From Luteitalea sp. TBR-22 (lineage in GTDB: Bacteria; Acidobacteriota; Vicinamibacteria; Vicinamibacterales; Vicinamibacteraceae): a DNA stretch of 64,000 bases. Location: the NCBI RefSeq assembly GCF_016865485.1, contig NZ_AP024452.1, positions 1,696,501 to 1,760,500 on the forward strand. The letters are read 5' to 3'. Below the pieces are notes generated by a model. That model was given only the letters and a program-made list of their open reading frames with translations. It was not told the DNA's origin and made no database searches. The position numbers and the translations under genes were made by a program. Below, in pieces: positions 47,394-56,605 of the stretch (its first letter is position 1; the number at the start of each line of letters is the position of its first letter).

Positions 47394-48644
47394 TCAGCGC
47401 CCGAGGGTATCGAGCGCCCGTCGCGCTCGCCTGGTCATGATCTGGTCGCCACTCCGCTCGGAGAAGGTCAGGGCGATCTGGAACTCGCGGCGCGCTCGCT
47501 CGGACTCGCCTGCCGCTGCGGCGATGTCGCCGAGTTCGCCGTGAATCCGCCCCGTCACCCAGTCGCGCGGCGCCGCTGCGAGTCCCCCCTGGAGATCGGC
47601 AATGGCGTCCGCGTGCCGGTGGAGGTGCGCCCGGGCCGTGCCTCGGTGTGCCAACCAGAGCGCCGCCTCGCCCAGGACCACCGGCGGGGCAAGCCAGACC
47701 CGATCCGAAATGCCCCGCGACAACACGTCGTCGGCCTCCTCCGGCCGATCGGCCGCCAGAGCCGCGGCGCCATGGTTGAGCCAGAGCAGGCGATTGCGCG
47801 GATACCGCTGTTCGAGATGGCGCAGGCGCTGCACCGCATTCGCGTGGCGCCCCTCGCGCGCCTCCAGGAGCATCAGCAGGAGGAGTGCGTCGGTCTCGGT
47901 GGCGCTGCCCGGTGTCGCCGCCTCACGGAGCAACGTCAGCGCGCGCGTGCGGTCGCCCGACAGGCCGGTCATATGGGCCAGCGTGCGCAGGGGCCACGCC
48001 AGCGTCGAGACCGTGTACTCGGACATCCCCAGCAGGAGCGCCGGCTCCCGCATCCGCGGGTCGTGCGCACGGGCGTCCTCCATGGCGGAGACCGCGCGCC
48101 TGCCCTGGCTGAGGGCACCCATCGTGCGGCCCTCCACCGTCGCCCGATACAGCGAGGCCAGCGCCGCCGTGGCGCCCACCTGGTAGTGTCCGTCGGCGTC
48201 GTCGTGCCGGTCCAACTGGCGGTCGGCCAGCATGGCGGCTGCCTTGAGCGACCGATGGAAGCGCGCCACCAGCGCCGGCGGCGGCGCCGGCCGCACGACG
48301 TCGTTCCTGGGAATGTCGCCCGTGAACGCCTCGAAGGTCGCGACTCCCTGCGCGAACAGGATCTCCATCCACGTCACCGCGGCGATGGCGCGCTGTGGTG
48401 CGGGATCGTCCGGGTCGGCCTCCACGGCCTGGGCGAGCGTCTCGTGGCTGGCCTCGAACTGCAGGTCGTAGGCGAGTGCAAATGCCTCTGCGGTGCGCGT
48501 CCGCGACTGCGGCGACGCTGCCGCCGGCACGGCCAGCAAGGCGGAAAGGACCATCGCCGCCGCGGCAATCAGAAGCCGGCACGTCGCGAGGCAGTGTCCC
48601 GGTCTGCAGGTCATCAGCATCCGTAGAGGCGAAACACGTGCCAT
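47394..48644 (-). CDS. exported TPR-repeat protein
   Basis: 416 residues from ATG 48644; ATG 48620 (MLMTCRPG) is equally possible and neither has a clear ribosome-binding site. A signal peptide (AAAAMVLSALLAVPAAAS) leads into about 350 residues of helical repeats of the TPR type, such as HYQVGATAALASLYRATVEG and RHANAVQRLRHLEQRYPRN. No enzyme motif. It probably mediates protein contacts in the periplasm. It adjoins the kdpD-like relic and precedes the Kdp operon on the same strand, with an intergenic gap of over 140 bases. Confidence 0.75.
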   Translation of the reverse strand: MARVSPLRMLMTCRPGHCLATCRLLIAAAAMVLSALLAVPAAASPQSRTRTAEAFALAYDLQFEASHETLAQAVEADPDDPAPQRAIAAVTWMEILFAQGVATFEAFTGDIPRNDVVRPAPPPALVARFHRSLKAAAMLADRQLDRHDDADGHYQVGATAALASLYRATVEGRTMGALSQGRRAVSAMEDARAHDPRMREPALLLGMSEYTVSTLAWPLRTLAHMTGLSGDRTRALTLLREAATPGSATETDALLLLMLLEAREGRHANAVQRLRHLEQRYPRNRLLWLNHGAAALAADRPEEADDVLSRGISDRVWLAPPVVLGEAALWLAHRGTARAHLHRHADAIADLQGGLAAAPRDWVTGRIHGELGDIAAAAGESERARREFQIALTFSERSGDQIMTRRARRALDTLGR

Positions 48645-48788
48645 CGGGGCGAGGGACGCGACGCTCGCTGCCAGCCGACACTCTGGTAAGCGGAGCACGA
48701 GTGGGCCAACGGCCGTGGGGCATTTTCCCCGCTTCTCGGGGCAGGCAGTGGCGCGTCATCCTCACCAGGGCCCGGCGTGGCCCGCGGC

Positions 48789-49949
48789 TCAATGCTGGCC
48801 GTGGCCGTTGAGCGGCACGACCTGCACCGTCGCATCGGGCACGGCCTCGAGGAAGCGGTCGAGGGTGGACCCACGCCACAACAGCTCCCAGCGCGACCGC
48901 GCGGTCTGGCCGAAGACGACGTGCGTCACGCCCTCGCGCTGTGCGAATGCGATAAGGCCCTCTGCGGGCTTGGCGGCGTGTACGCGGACAACGGTCGCGC
49001 CGAGTGACTCTGCCAGCCGGATGTTCTGCTGCAGCGCCTCCGCGTCGCGCGCCTTGATGGTGTCTGGCGTCTCGGACGGGGTCTCCACATACACCGCGTA
49101 CCAGCGCGACCCGAGGCGCCCGGCGATGCGCGCGCCGGTCCGGACTACCCGTGGCGCCTCCGGATTCGAGCTCATGCACACCATGACGCGTTCGGGAATC
49201 ACTGCCGGGGCCAGGCCTTCGCGCGCCCGGTAGTCTGCCGCCTTCCCGCCCACGTCGTCGGCCACGACGCGCAACGCCAGTTCGCGCAACGTCGAGAGGT
49301 TGCCCTTGCGGAAGAAGTTCGAGAGCGCATGCTCGATCTTCTCGGGCCGGTAGATCCGTCCCTCGCGCAGCCGCGTCCGCAGTTCCCCGACGGTGACGTC
49401 CACGTTGACGACCTCGTCGGCGCGTTCGAGGAACGTGTCGGGCACCGTCTCGCGCACGCGGACGCCGGTCGCACGCGCCACGGCGTCGTTGAGCGTCTCG
49501 AGGTGCTGGATGTTGACGGCCGTCATCACGCCGATGCCCGCGTCGAGCAGCGCCAGCACGTCCTCGTAGCGCTTGGCCCTGGCGCTCCCCGGCGCGTTGG
49601 TGTGCGCGAGTTCATCCACGACGCACACCGCCGGGTGGCGCGCGATCACGGCATCCACGTCGAGTTCCTCCAGCGTGACCCCACGGTAGGCCACCGTCCG
49701 GCGGGGCACCACCTCGAGGTCGCCGACCTGCGCCTCGGTGTCGGCGCGGCCGTACGTCTCGACGAACCCGATCACCACGTCGACGCCCTTGGCCCTGAGC
49801 CCGTGCGCGTCCTGCAGCATCGAGTAGGTCTTGCCGACGCCCGGCGCCGCGCCGATGTACACGCGCAGCCGCGCCCGCGCGGCCTGCTGGAGCTCGGCGA
49901 GGATCGCGTCCGGCGAACGTCGAGGGGCGGCCGGTGTCACGGGCATCAC
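48789..49949 (-). CDS. kdpD: KdpD N-terminal half: Kdp domain plus USP domain, no kinase
   Basis: 386 residues. A KdpD sensor domain (Walker A GAAPGVGKT near 33, VCVVDELAHTN near 107) and a universal-stress-protein-like domain (MVCMSSNPEA to VTHVVFGQTARSR) are present, but the membrane and histidine kinase parts that make up the second half of normal KdpD are missing. They are encoded separately at 56592-58121. The gene is the last of the kdp operon, four bases after kdpB. A truncated KdpD of this kind is known from Anabaena kdp operons. GTG 49949 or ATG 49946 start. Confidence 0.92.
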   Translation of the reverse strand: MMPVTPAAPRRSPDAILAELQQAARARLRVYIGAAPGVGKTYSMLQDAHGLRAKGVDVVIGFVETYGRADTEAQVGDLEVVPRRTVAYRGVTLEELDVDAVIARHPAVCVVDELAHTNAPGSARAKRYEDVLALLDAGIGVMTAVNIQHLETLNDAVARATGVRVRETVPDTFLERADEVVNVDVTVGELRTRLREGRIYRPEKIEHALSNFFRKGNLSTLRELALRVVADDVGGKAADYRAREGLAPAVIPERVMVCMSSNPEAPRVVRTGARIAGRLGSRWYAVYVETPSETPDTIKARDAEALQQNIRLAESLGATVVRVHAAKPAEGLIAFAQREGVTHVVFGQTARSRWELLWRGSTLDRFLEAVPDATVQVVPLNGHGQH

Positions 49950-49953
49950 TCCG

Positions 49954-51996
49954 TCACGCCAGGCCCAGGACGACGAGCACCATGTCGATGGCCTTGATGC
50001 CCACGAACGGGACGATCACGCCCCCGAGGCCGTAGACCAGGAGGTTGCGGCGCAGCACCGCGGCAGCGCCCAGGGGCGTGTAGCGCACGCCGCGCAGCGC
50101 CAGCGGGATCAGCACGATGATGATCAGGGCGTTGAAGATGACGGCCGACAGGATGGCCGACTCGGGAGTCGCCAGGCGCATGACGTTCAGTGCCTGCAGC
50201 CGGGGGAACGCCAGCAGGAACATCGCGGGGATGATCGCGAAGTACTTGGCCACGTCGTTGGCGATCGAGAACGTGGTCAGCGCGCCCCGCGTCATCAGCA
50301 GTTGCTTGCCGATCTCGACGATCTCGATCAGCTTGGTGGGGTTCGAGTCCAGGTCCACCATGTTGCCGGCTTCCTTGGCGGCCGTCGTGCCGCTGTTCAT
50401 CGCCACCCCGACGTCGGCCTGTGCGAGTGCCGGTGCGTCGTTGGTGCCGTCGCCGGTCATCGCCACGAGCTTGCCCGCGGCCTGTTCGCGCTTGATCAGC
50501 GCCATCTTGTCTTCCGGCCTCGCCTCCGCGAGGAAGTCGTCGACGCCGGCTTCCCTCGCGATTGCCTCGGCGGTCACGGGGTTGTCGCCCGTGATCATCA
50601 CCGTCCGGATGCCCATCGCTCGCAGCGCGTCGAACCGCTGGCGCATGCCGCCCTTGACGATGTCCTTGAGGTGGATGACCCCGAGGGCGCGCGTGTCATC
50701 GGCGACGACGAGCGGAGTGCCGCCGGAGCGCGACACGCGATCGACGAGCGCGGTGAGTTCCGTGGGCACGCGGCCGCCGAGTTCACGCACGTGGGTGGCG
50801 ATCGCCTCCGCGGCCCCCTTGCGCAGCCGCCTGGCTGGCAGGTCCACACCCGACATGCGGGTCTGGGCCGTGAAGGCCACGAAGGTGGCCTCGTGCGGCT
50901 CGAGCGTCCTGGCACGCAGGCCGAAGCGTTCCTTGGCGAGCACGACGATCGAGCGTCCCTCCGGTGTCTCGTCGGCCAGCGACGCGAGTTGCGCAGCCTC
51001 GGCCAGCTCACGCTCCTCCACGCCGGACACGGGCAGGAACTCCGCGGCCTGGCGGTCACCCAGCGTGATCGTGCCCGTCTTGTCCAACAGGAGCGTGTCC
51101 ACGTCGCCGGCGGCCTCGACGGCGCGTCCCGACATCGCGAGCACGTTGTGCTGCACGAGCCGATCCATGCCGGCGATGCCGATGGCCGAGATCAGGGCCC
51201 CGATCGTCGTCGGAATGAGGCACACCAGCAACGCGACGAGCACGGGGACGGAGATGGACGTGCCGGCGTAGCGCGCGAACGGCTCGAGGGTCGCCACGAC
51301 CAGCAGGAACACGAGGGAGAGCGCGGCCAGCAGGATGCCGAGCGCCAGCTCGTTCGGTGTCTTCTGCCGTTGTGCCCCTTCCACGAGCGCGATCATCCGG
51401 TCGAGGAACGTATGCCCCGGGTCCGCCGTGACGCGCACCACGATGACATCCGACAGCACGCGGGTGCCGCCCGTCACCGCGGAGCGGTCGCCGCCCGACT
51501 CGCGAATCACCGGGGCGGATTCTCCGGTGATCGCCGACTCGTCCACCGAGGCCACGCCCTCCACGATCTCGCCATCGGCCGGGATGAACTCGCCGGCCGA
51601 CACGCGGACGAGGTCGCCCTTCCGGAGGCTCGAGGCCGACACCTCCTCGGTATTTCCGTCGGCATCGATCCGGTGGGCCACGGTCTCGGTGCGCGTCCGG
51701 CGCAGCGTGCTGGCCTGGGCCTTCCCTCGTCCCTCGGCCATCGCCTCGGCGAAGTTGGCGAAGAGCACCGTGAACCAGAGCCAGACGGCCACCTGCCCGG
51801 TGAACAGCACGTTGCCCGTGCCGGTCGCGATCTCCTGCCCGAGGGCGAGCGTGGTGAGCAGACTGCCGGCCGTGACGAGGCACATCACGGGATTGCGCAG
51901 CTGGACCCGCGGATCGAGCTTCCTGAAGGCATCGACCGTGGCCTGGCGCACGATGGCGCCATCCCACATGGACACCTGGCGAGCATGGTCGGTCAT
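49954..51996 (-). CDS. kdpB: potassium-transporting P-type ATPase KdpB
   Basis: 680 residues. P-type ATPase with phosphorylated Asp305 in [10 protein letters not shown], actuator TGES in [11 protein letters not shown], nucleotide-domain KGAAEA and the hinge [18 protein letters not shown]. It hydrolyses ATP to drive K+ uptake through KdpA. ATG 51996 overlaps the kdpC stop by four bases. In most genomes kdpB precedes kdpC; here it follows it. All catalytic motifs are intact. Confidence 0.97.
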   Translation of the reverse strand: MTDHARQVSMWDGAIVRQATVDAFRKLDPRVQLRNPVMCLVTAGSLLTTLALGQEIATGTGNVLFTGQVAVWLWFTVLFANFAEAMAEGRGKAQASTLRRTRTETVAHRIDADGNTEEVSASSLRKGDLVRVSAGEFIPADGEIVEGVASVDESAITGESAPVIRESGGDRSAVTGGTRVLSDVIVVRVTADPGHTFLDRMIALVEGAQRQKTPNELALGILLAALSLVFLLVVATLEPFARYAGTSISVPVLVALLVCLIPTTIGALISAIGIAGMDRLVQHNVLAMSGRAVEAAGDVDTLLLDKTGTITLGDRQAAEFLPVSGVEERELAEAAQLASLADETPEGRSIVVLAKERFGLRARTLEPHEATFVAFTAQTRMSGVDLPARRLRKGAAEAIATHVRELGGRVPTELTALVDRVSRSGGTPLVVADDTRALGVIHLKDIVKGGMRQRFDALRAMGIRTVMITGDNPVTAEAIAREAGVDDFLAEARPEDKMALIKREQAAGKLVAMTGDGTNDAPALAQADVGVAMNSGTTAAKEAGNMVDLDSNPTKLIEIVEIGKQLLMTRGALTTFSIANDVAKYFAIIPAMFLLAFPRLQALNVMRLATPESAILSAVIFNALIIIVLIPLALRGVRYTPLGAAAVLRRNLLVYGLGGVIVPFVGIKAIDMVLVVLGLA

Positions 51997-52592
51997 GGGA
52001 CGAGTCCTGGGTCCTTGCGGGGTGTCGGGTACTCCGCGTCGAGCGCGAGGTTGAGTCGCAGCACGTTGACGCGCCACTGGCCGAGGACGCCGAAGGTCGG
52101 CGGCTCGGTGGACGCCTCGACGAGGCGGCGGACGTCGGCGACGTCGGCGTGGCGGGCTGCCGCGACCCGGGCGACCTGCACGTCGATGGCCGTGGGGGAC
52201 AGGTGCGGATCCAGCCCCGCGCCACTCGCCGTCACGAGATCGGCCGGGACGGCACCGCGTTGCAGCGCCTCCCGCGTACGGACGGCGGCGACGCGCGCGC
52301 GCACCGCGGCGAGGTGGTCGGGATTGACCGGCCCGAGGTTGCTGCCGCCGGACGCGGCGGCGTCGTAGTCCACGGCGGACGGCCGGGGCCGGAAGTAGCC
52401 GTCACCGGTGAACGCCTGCGCAATCAGGGCCGAGCCGACGAGCCTGCCATCGGCGAGGGTGACCAGCGACCCCTGCGCCTGGTGGCGGAAAGCCGTCTGC
52501 GCGAAGCCCCAGACGACCAGCGGGTAGGCGCCGCCGAACAGCAGCATCGTGACGATCGCGAAGCGGACGCCGCGCATCAGGTCCGCGGTCAT
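51993..52592 (-). CDS. kdpC: potassium-transporting ATPase KdpC
   Basis: 199 residues, normal for KdpC: one N-terminal helix ([20 protein letters not shown]), then the periplasmic domain with [32 protein letters not shown] and the C-terminal [12 protein letters not shown]. KdpC stabilises the KdpA-KdpB complex and raises K+ affinity. Overlaps both kdpA (start within its stop) and kdpB, so the order on the transcript is kdpA, kdpC, kdpB. Confidence 0.96.
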   Translation of the reverse strand: MTADLMRGVRFAIVTMLLFGGAYPLVVWGFAQTAFRHQAQGSLVTLADGRLVGSALIAQAFTGDGYFRPRPSAVDYDAAASGGSNLGPVNPDHLAAVRARVAAVRTREALQRGAVPADLVTASGAGLDPHLSPTAIDVQVARVAAARHADVADVRRLVEASTEPPTFGVLGQWRVNVLRLNLALDAEYPTPRKDPGLVP

Positions 52593-54304
52593 CGCGTGAC
52601 TCCTTGTGAGAGGTGCTCCGCGATCGGCCCGAGCACGGCGACCGGGAGGAACATCAGCAGTCCGACGATGATCGTCACACCCCACAACATCACGCCGAAG
52701 GTGGCCGAGTCGGCCCGCAACGAGCCCGCGCTCTCGTCGGCGCGCGGCTTGGCGGCCAGCGACGCCACCAGCGCGACGGGCGCGATGATCGGGATGTAGC
52801 GCGAGCACAGCATCACGAGGCCTGTCGCCACGTTCCAGAACGGCGTGTTGTCGCCCAGGCCCTCGAATCCGGAGCCGTTGTTGGCCGCCGCCGACGTGAA
52901 CTCGTACAGCATCTCGGAGAAGCCGTGAGGTCCGGGGTTCTTCAGCCAGGCGAGCGCGGCACCCGGGCCTGGGGTCTGCACCCACACGAGGCAGGCGATC
53001 GCCGTCGTGACGAGGATGGCGAGCGGATGCCAGAGCAGCGCCAGGCTGGCCAGCTTCATCTCCCGCGCCTCGACCTTCTTGCCGAGGAACTCCGGCGTGC
53101 GGCCGACCATCATGCCGGCGACGAACACGGTCACGACCACGTAGAGCACCATGTTGATGAAGCCCACGCCGACGCCGCCGAACACGTTGTTGAGCCACAT
53201 GCCGACCAGTGGCATGAGCCCGCCGAGGGGCGTCATCGAGTCGTGCATCGCATTCACGGACCCGTTGGAGGTCACCGTCGTCGTGACCGCCCAGAGCGCT
53301 GAAAGTCCTGCTCCGAACCGCACCTCCTTGCCCTCGAACGACCCGCGCGAGGCGTCCACCCCGAGCGCGGTCAGCGGTGCGCTGCCGGCCCCTTCGGCCA
53401 GCGTCGCGGCGACGACCATCGGCACGTAGATGGCCAGCATGGTCGCGAAGAGCACCACGGCCAGACGGCGGCGCCGCACGAAGTGACCGAATGTCCACAC
53501 CATGGCCATGGGGATGGCCACGATCGACCAGGCCTCGACGAGATTGGACAGCGGCGTCGGGTTCTCGAAGGGGTGCGCCGAGTTCGACCCGAAGTAGCCG
53601 CCGCCATTGGTGCCGAGCTGCTTGATGGCGACTTCGGGTGCCACCATGCCGCGCGCGATCGTCTGCGTGCCGCCCTCCACCGTCCGGGCGGTGACGGCGC
53701 CGCGGTACGTGACGGGCGCACCCTGCCACGCGAGCACCAGCGCCACCGGCAGCGCGAGCGGCAGCAGGACCCGCACCGAAGCGCGCGTGCAGTCGCGGTA
53801 GAAGTTGCCCAGCGTGTCGAGTCGACTGCCCGCGAGCCCACGGAACACGGCGATGCCCGCGGCGATGCCGGTGGCGGCCGTCACGAACTGCAGCCAGACG
53901 ACCACGAACAACTGCGAGAACGTGGACAGGCCCGTTTCTCCGCTGTAGTGCTGCAGGTTGGTGTTGGTCGCGAAGCTCACGGCCGTGTTGAAGGCCAGCG
54001 TCGGCTCCATGCTGGCGATGCCGTCGGGATTGAGCGGCAGGGCGGCCTGCATGACCAGGAGCAGGTACGCGGCGCCCCACATGACGAGGTTGGAGGCCAG
54101 CAGGCTCATGCAGTATGCACGCCAGTCCTGTTGCGCGCTCGAAGCTCCGGTCACCCGCAGCACCATGCCCTCGACAGGCGCGAGGACAGGGTCGAGCCAG
54201 GTCGGCTGGTCGGTGAAGACCCTCCAGATGTAGCGCCCGATCGGCACGCTCGTGAGCACGAACGCGGCGATCGTCGCGAGGTTGATGACGATGTCGGCGG
54301 ACAT
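52589..54304 (-). CDS. kdpA: potassium-transporting ATPase channel subunit KdpA
   Basis: 571 residues with about ten transmembrane helices. Four pore-loop motifs of the K+ filter are visible, among them FATNTNLQHY, TNGGGYFGSNS, SNGSVNAMHD and NNGSGFEG. It conducts K+ and is powered by KdpB. Starts six bases after the kdpF stop; the end overlaps the kdpC start (ATGA). Confidence 0.97.
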   Translation of the reverse strand: MSADIVINLATIAAFVLTSVPIGRYIWRVFTDQPTWLDPVLAPVEGMVLRVTGASSAQQDWRAYCMSLLASNLVMWGAAYLLLVMQAALPLNPDGIASMEPTLAFNTAVSFATNTNLQHYSGETGLSTFSQLFVVVWLQFVTAATGIAAGIAVFRGLAGSRLDTLGNFYRDCTRASVRVLLPLALPVALVLAWQGAPVTYRGAVTARTVEGGTQTIARGMVAPEVAIKQLGTNGGGYFGSNSAHPFENPTPLSNLVEAWSIVAIPMAMVWTFGHFVRRRRLAVVLFATMLAIYVPMVVAATLAEGAGSAPLTALGVDASRGSFEGKEVRFGAGLSALWAVTTTVTSNGSVNAMHDSMTPLGGLMPLVGMWLNNVFGGVGVGFINMVLYVVVTVFVAGMMVGRTPEFLGKKVEAREMKLASLALLWHPLAILVTTAIACLVWVQTPGPGAALAWLKNPGPHGFSEMLYEFTSAAANNGSGFEGLGDNTPFWNVATGLVMLCSRYIPIIAPVALVASLAAKPRADESAGSLRADSATFGVMLWGVTIIVGLLMFLPVAVLGPIAEHLSQGVTR

Positions 54305-54309
54305 GGCGA

Positions 54310-54390
54310 TCAGAAGCGCTCCGGGCGCAGCATGGCGTAGACCAGATAGACGAACGCGACGATCGCGAGGCAGAGGGCGAGCAGGGTCAT
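54310..54390 (-). CDS. kdpF: KdpF small subunit of the potassium ATPase
   Basis: 26 residues, one transmembrane helix: MTLLALCLAIVAFVYLVY then AMLRPERF. The ending ALxxxERF/AEAF is typical of KdpF, which is buried in KdpFABC and stabilises it. GAGG lies six bases before ATG 54390. It is usually missed by gene callers because of its length. Confidence 0.9.
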   Translation of the reverse strand: MTLLALCLAIVAFVYLVYAMLRPERF

Positions 54391-54397
54391 GGAAGCC

Positions 54398-54481
54398 TCA
54401 CAGGCGCGAGCAGGCATTCACGAACGCGAGCATGGCCGCGAATCCGACCAGTCCCAGCAGCAGCATTCCGGCGGTCAGCAT
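54398..54481 (-). CDS. 27-residue membrane peptide upstream of kdpF
   Basis: Reads MLTAGMLLLGLVGFAAMLAF then VNACSRL, one hydrophobic helix with a polar Cys-Ser-Arg-Leu end. It lies between the porin stop and kdpF, seven bases from kdpF, with AGGA eight bases before its ATG. Comparable short peptides ending in CxRL next to kdpF are something I recall from other genomes, but I cannot confirm it. It may be an extra small Kdp subunit. Confidence 0.6.
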   Translation of the reverse strand: MLTAGMLLLGLVGFAAMLAFVNACSRL

Positions 54482-54490
54482 GGTGACGTC

Positions 54491-55693
54491 CTACCAGGGA
54501 CCCGACTTGTTGCCGAACCACCACACGAGGCCGGCGGTGAGGGTGTCCTGGGCGCGTCGGAGTTCGCCCGGGACCGCACTGGTGAAGTACGGCTGGTTCG
54601 ACCAGTCGCGGCGGTACTCGCCACGCACGAGGAAGCCGTCGGCGAGCCGGTATTCGCAGGTCGCCGTGAGCTCCTGCAACTGCTGGTCGATGCCGCCGAA
54701 GAGGCCCTCGTCATCGAGGTACTCGTAGCGCACCGCCAGTGCGAAGGGCCGCGCGAGCTGGTAGCGGACGTACGCGCCGAGGCCGGTGGTCGCCAACGCC
54801 TCGTCGGCTTGCCTGACCTCGCTGGTGGTGTGGTTGACGTCGAGCGCGAGCGTCAGCGCTGGTGTGGCCATCCAGGTGACGTACGTGTCCAGCACACGGA
54901 AGAACCCGTCGGGTCCGCCGGGTGCACCGTTGTCGGGCTGTTCCTGCCCGGCGTAGTAGTTGACCGTCCAGCTCACGCCCTTCGCAGGCGTGACGACCGC
55001 GGCGACATGGCTGCTCTTGAAGTCGTTGAACTCCTCGGTCTGCTGGATGCCGTTCGTGAGCATGTACATCAGCGTCAGGCGGTCGTGCACCGGCAGGCTC
55101 ACGCGCAGGCCGGCGTGGTAGTACGGCAGGAAGTTGAACAGGTACGCGCGCGAGAAGTGATGGTCGTCCCTGGCGTAGTTGGTCTCGTACCCGAGGCTCG
55201 ACGCGAACTTGCCGAAGTCGGTCTGCAGGCCGCGTCCGACGGGGAACACGTAGGTGCCGTAGGCCTGCCACAGGTTCCGGTACAGCTCGGGACGGGGCTC
55301 GTTGGCCGGGCTCCCCTGCAGCACCGCCGTGGCCTGGCCGAACTGCAGGTCCACGCGGGCGCCGAAGCGGCGGCCGGCGGCGACATCCGTGGCGCTCTCG
55401 ATGATCAGTGCCGTTTGCTGCAGGCCGAACGTGTTGGCGCGCGTGTCGTAGGCGCGCAGCAGCGAGATGCGGTCATACGGCTGGTTGGCGTTCCACTGGT
55501 AGTACCCCTCGAGCGTGACGCCGAACCGGATGTGGCGGAACGGGTCCGGATCGGGCCGCGGCACGGCGGGCGGCGCCGCGGGGGGAGCGGCCTCCTGTGC
55601 GGCGAGTCGCGTCTGTGTTCCCGCGATCGCGCACGTGAGGCCGATGATGATCCGGGCCAGGCGCCAGGTTCCGAGCACTCCCTCCGACGACAT
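54491..55693 (-). CDS. outer-membrane beta-barrel porin (porin-2/OmpL-like) of the kdp operon
   Basis: 400 residues. Signal peptide (cut near AAQE), a short Pro-rich linker, then about 16 amphipathic strands with aromatic girdle residues (GVTLEGYYQWN, LQQTALIIESATD, RVDLQFGQAT, YGTYVFPVG) and an aromatic C-terminal Trp (SGPW). A strong site GAGGAGG precedes ATG 55693. Same strand and only nine bases before the 27-residue gene, so it is the first gene of the kdp operon. It may provide outer-membrane K+ entry under limitation; this is inference. Confidence 0.88.
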   Translation of the reverse strand: MSSEGVLGTWRLARIIIGLTCAIAGTQTRLAAQEAAPPAAPPAVPRPDPDPFRHIRFGVTLEGYYQWNANQPYDRISLLRAYDTRANTFGLQQTALIIESATDVAAGRRFGARVDLQFGQATAVLQGSPANEPRPELYRNLWQAYGTYVFPVGRGLQTDFGKFASSLGYETNYARDDHHFSRAYLFNFLPYYHAGLRVSLPVHDRLTLMYMLTNGIQQTEEFNDFKSSHVAAVVTPAKGVSWTVNYYAGQEQPDNGAPGGPDGFFRVLDTYVTWMATPALTLALDVNHTTSEVRQADEALATTGLGAYVRYQLARPFALAVRYEYLDDEGLFGGIDQQLQELTATCEYRLADGFLVRGEYRRDWSNQPYFTSAVPGELRRAQDTLTAGLVWWFGNKSGPW

Positions 55694-55765
55694 CCCGCCT
55701 CCTCGCCATGAGAGTAGGGAGGTCGCCCTGAAGTCGGGATCAGGAGTGCCTCAAGAACCACTGAA

Positions 55766-55872
55766 GAACGCCGCACGCCGAACGCCGCACGCAGGCGTTG
55801 TCGAGGCCAACCGCTGACGCTGCCGGCGCCAGGGCCGGCTGGGGGGCAGGGGCGTGCGGTGTGCGGTGCGCC
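55766..55872. repeat. direct and inverted repeats of the GCCGCACGC type
   Basis: GAACGCCGCACGCC (55766-55779) is repeated immediately at 55780-55793, and 55851-55872 (GGCGTGCGGTGTGCGGTGCGCC) is an imperfect reverse complement of it. The set lies in the 207-base gap after kdpE and before the porin gene. It could fold into a hairpin that ends the kdpE message, or be a dispersed repeat. Confidence 0.5.
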
Positions 55873-55900
55873 AGCCGGTGTCCGAACGGGGAAGGCTGCC

Positions 55901-56605
55901 CTACGACGACGGCTCGCGGGTGCTGAAGCGGTAGCCCACCCAGGGCTCGCTGAGCAGGTAACGCGGCTGGGTGGGATCGATCTCGATCTTCTTGCGCAGC
56001 TGCGACATCAGCGTCCACAGATGCTCGGGCTGCTCCACCGCGTTGCCGCCCCAGATGGCCTTGAGGATGGCGCGGTGCGTGAGCACGCGGTCGTGGTTGC
56101 GGGCCAGCAGCGTCAGCAACTCGAACTCCTTCGGCGTGAGACGGATCTCGTCGCCGTCACGCACCACGCGGCGCCGGTCGTGGTCGATCACCAGGCCGCC
56201 CGCTTCGAGCACGCCGCTCGCGTCGTTCACCGCATCGGCGCGTCGTCGCAGGGCGACCCGGATGCGCGCGAGCAACTCTTCCGGACCGAACGGCTTGGTG
56301 ACGTAGTCATCGGCACCGAGGTCGAGCGCAGCGACCTTGTCGGCCTCGGCCGTACGTGCCGAAAGCACGATGATCGGCGCCGGGCCGAGTGCGCGCATGC
56401 GACGACAGACCTCGATGCCGTCGAGGTCAGGAAGGCCGAGGTCGAGCACGACGAGATCCGGCGGGGCATGCTCGGCCTGGTGCAGCGCGTCGTGCCCGGT
56501 CGCCGAGACGACCACGTCGTACCCGCGGCTTCGCAGCAGCGTCGCCACCGATCGCTGCAGCGCGACCTCGTCGTCCACGAGCAGGATGCGTTCACGTGCG
56601 GTCAT
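55901..56605 (-). CDS. kdpE: response regulator KdpE
   Basis: 234 residues, OmpR family. Receiver: DDEVALQ, Asp near 54 in LDLGLPDLDG, TKPFG; output winged helix with LTPKEFELL, SQLRKKIEID and YRLLSEPWVGYRF-like ending. It should be phosphorylated by the KdpD kinase half and switch on the kdp genes downstream on the same strand. Its first 14 bases overlap the kinase gene's end, so they are cotranscribed. Confidence 0.95.
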   Translation of the reverse strand: MTARERILLVDDEVALQRSVATLLRSRGYDVVVSATGHDALHQAEHAPPDLVVLDLGLPDLDGIEVCRRMRALGPAPIIVLSARTAEADKVAALDLGADDYVTKPFGPEELLARIRVALRRRADAVNDASGVLEAGGLVIDHDRRRVVRDGDEIRLTPKEFELLTLLARNHDRVLTHRAILKAIWGGNAVEQPEHLWTLMSQLRKKIEIDPTQPRYLLSEPWVGYRFSTREPSS

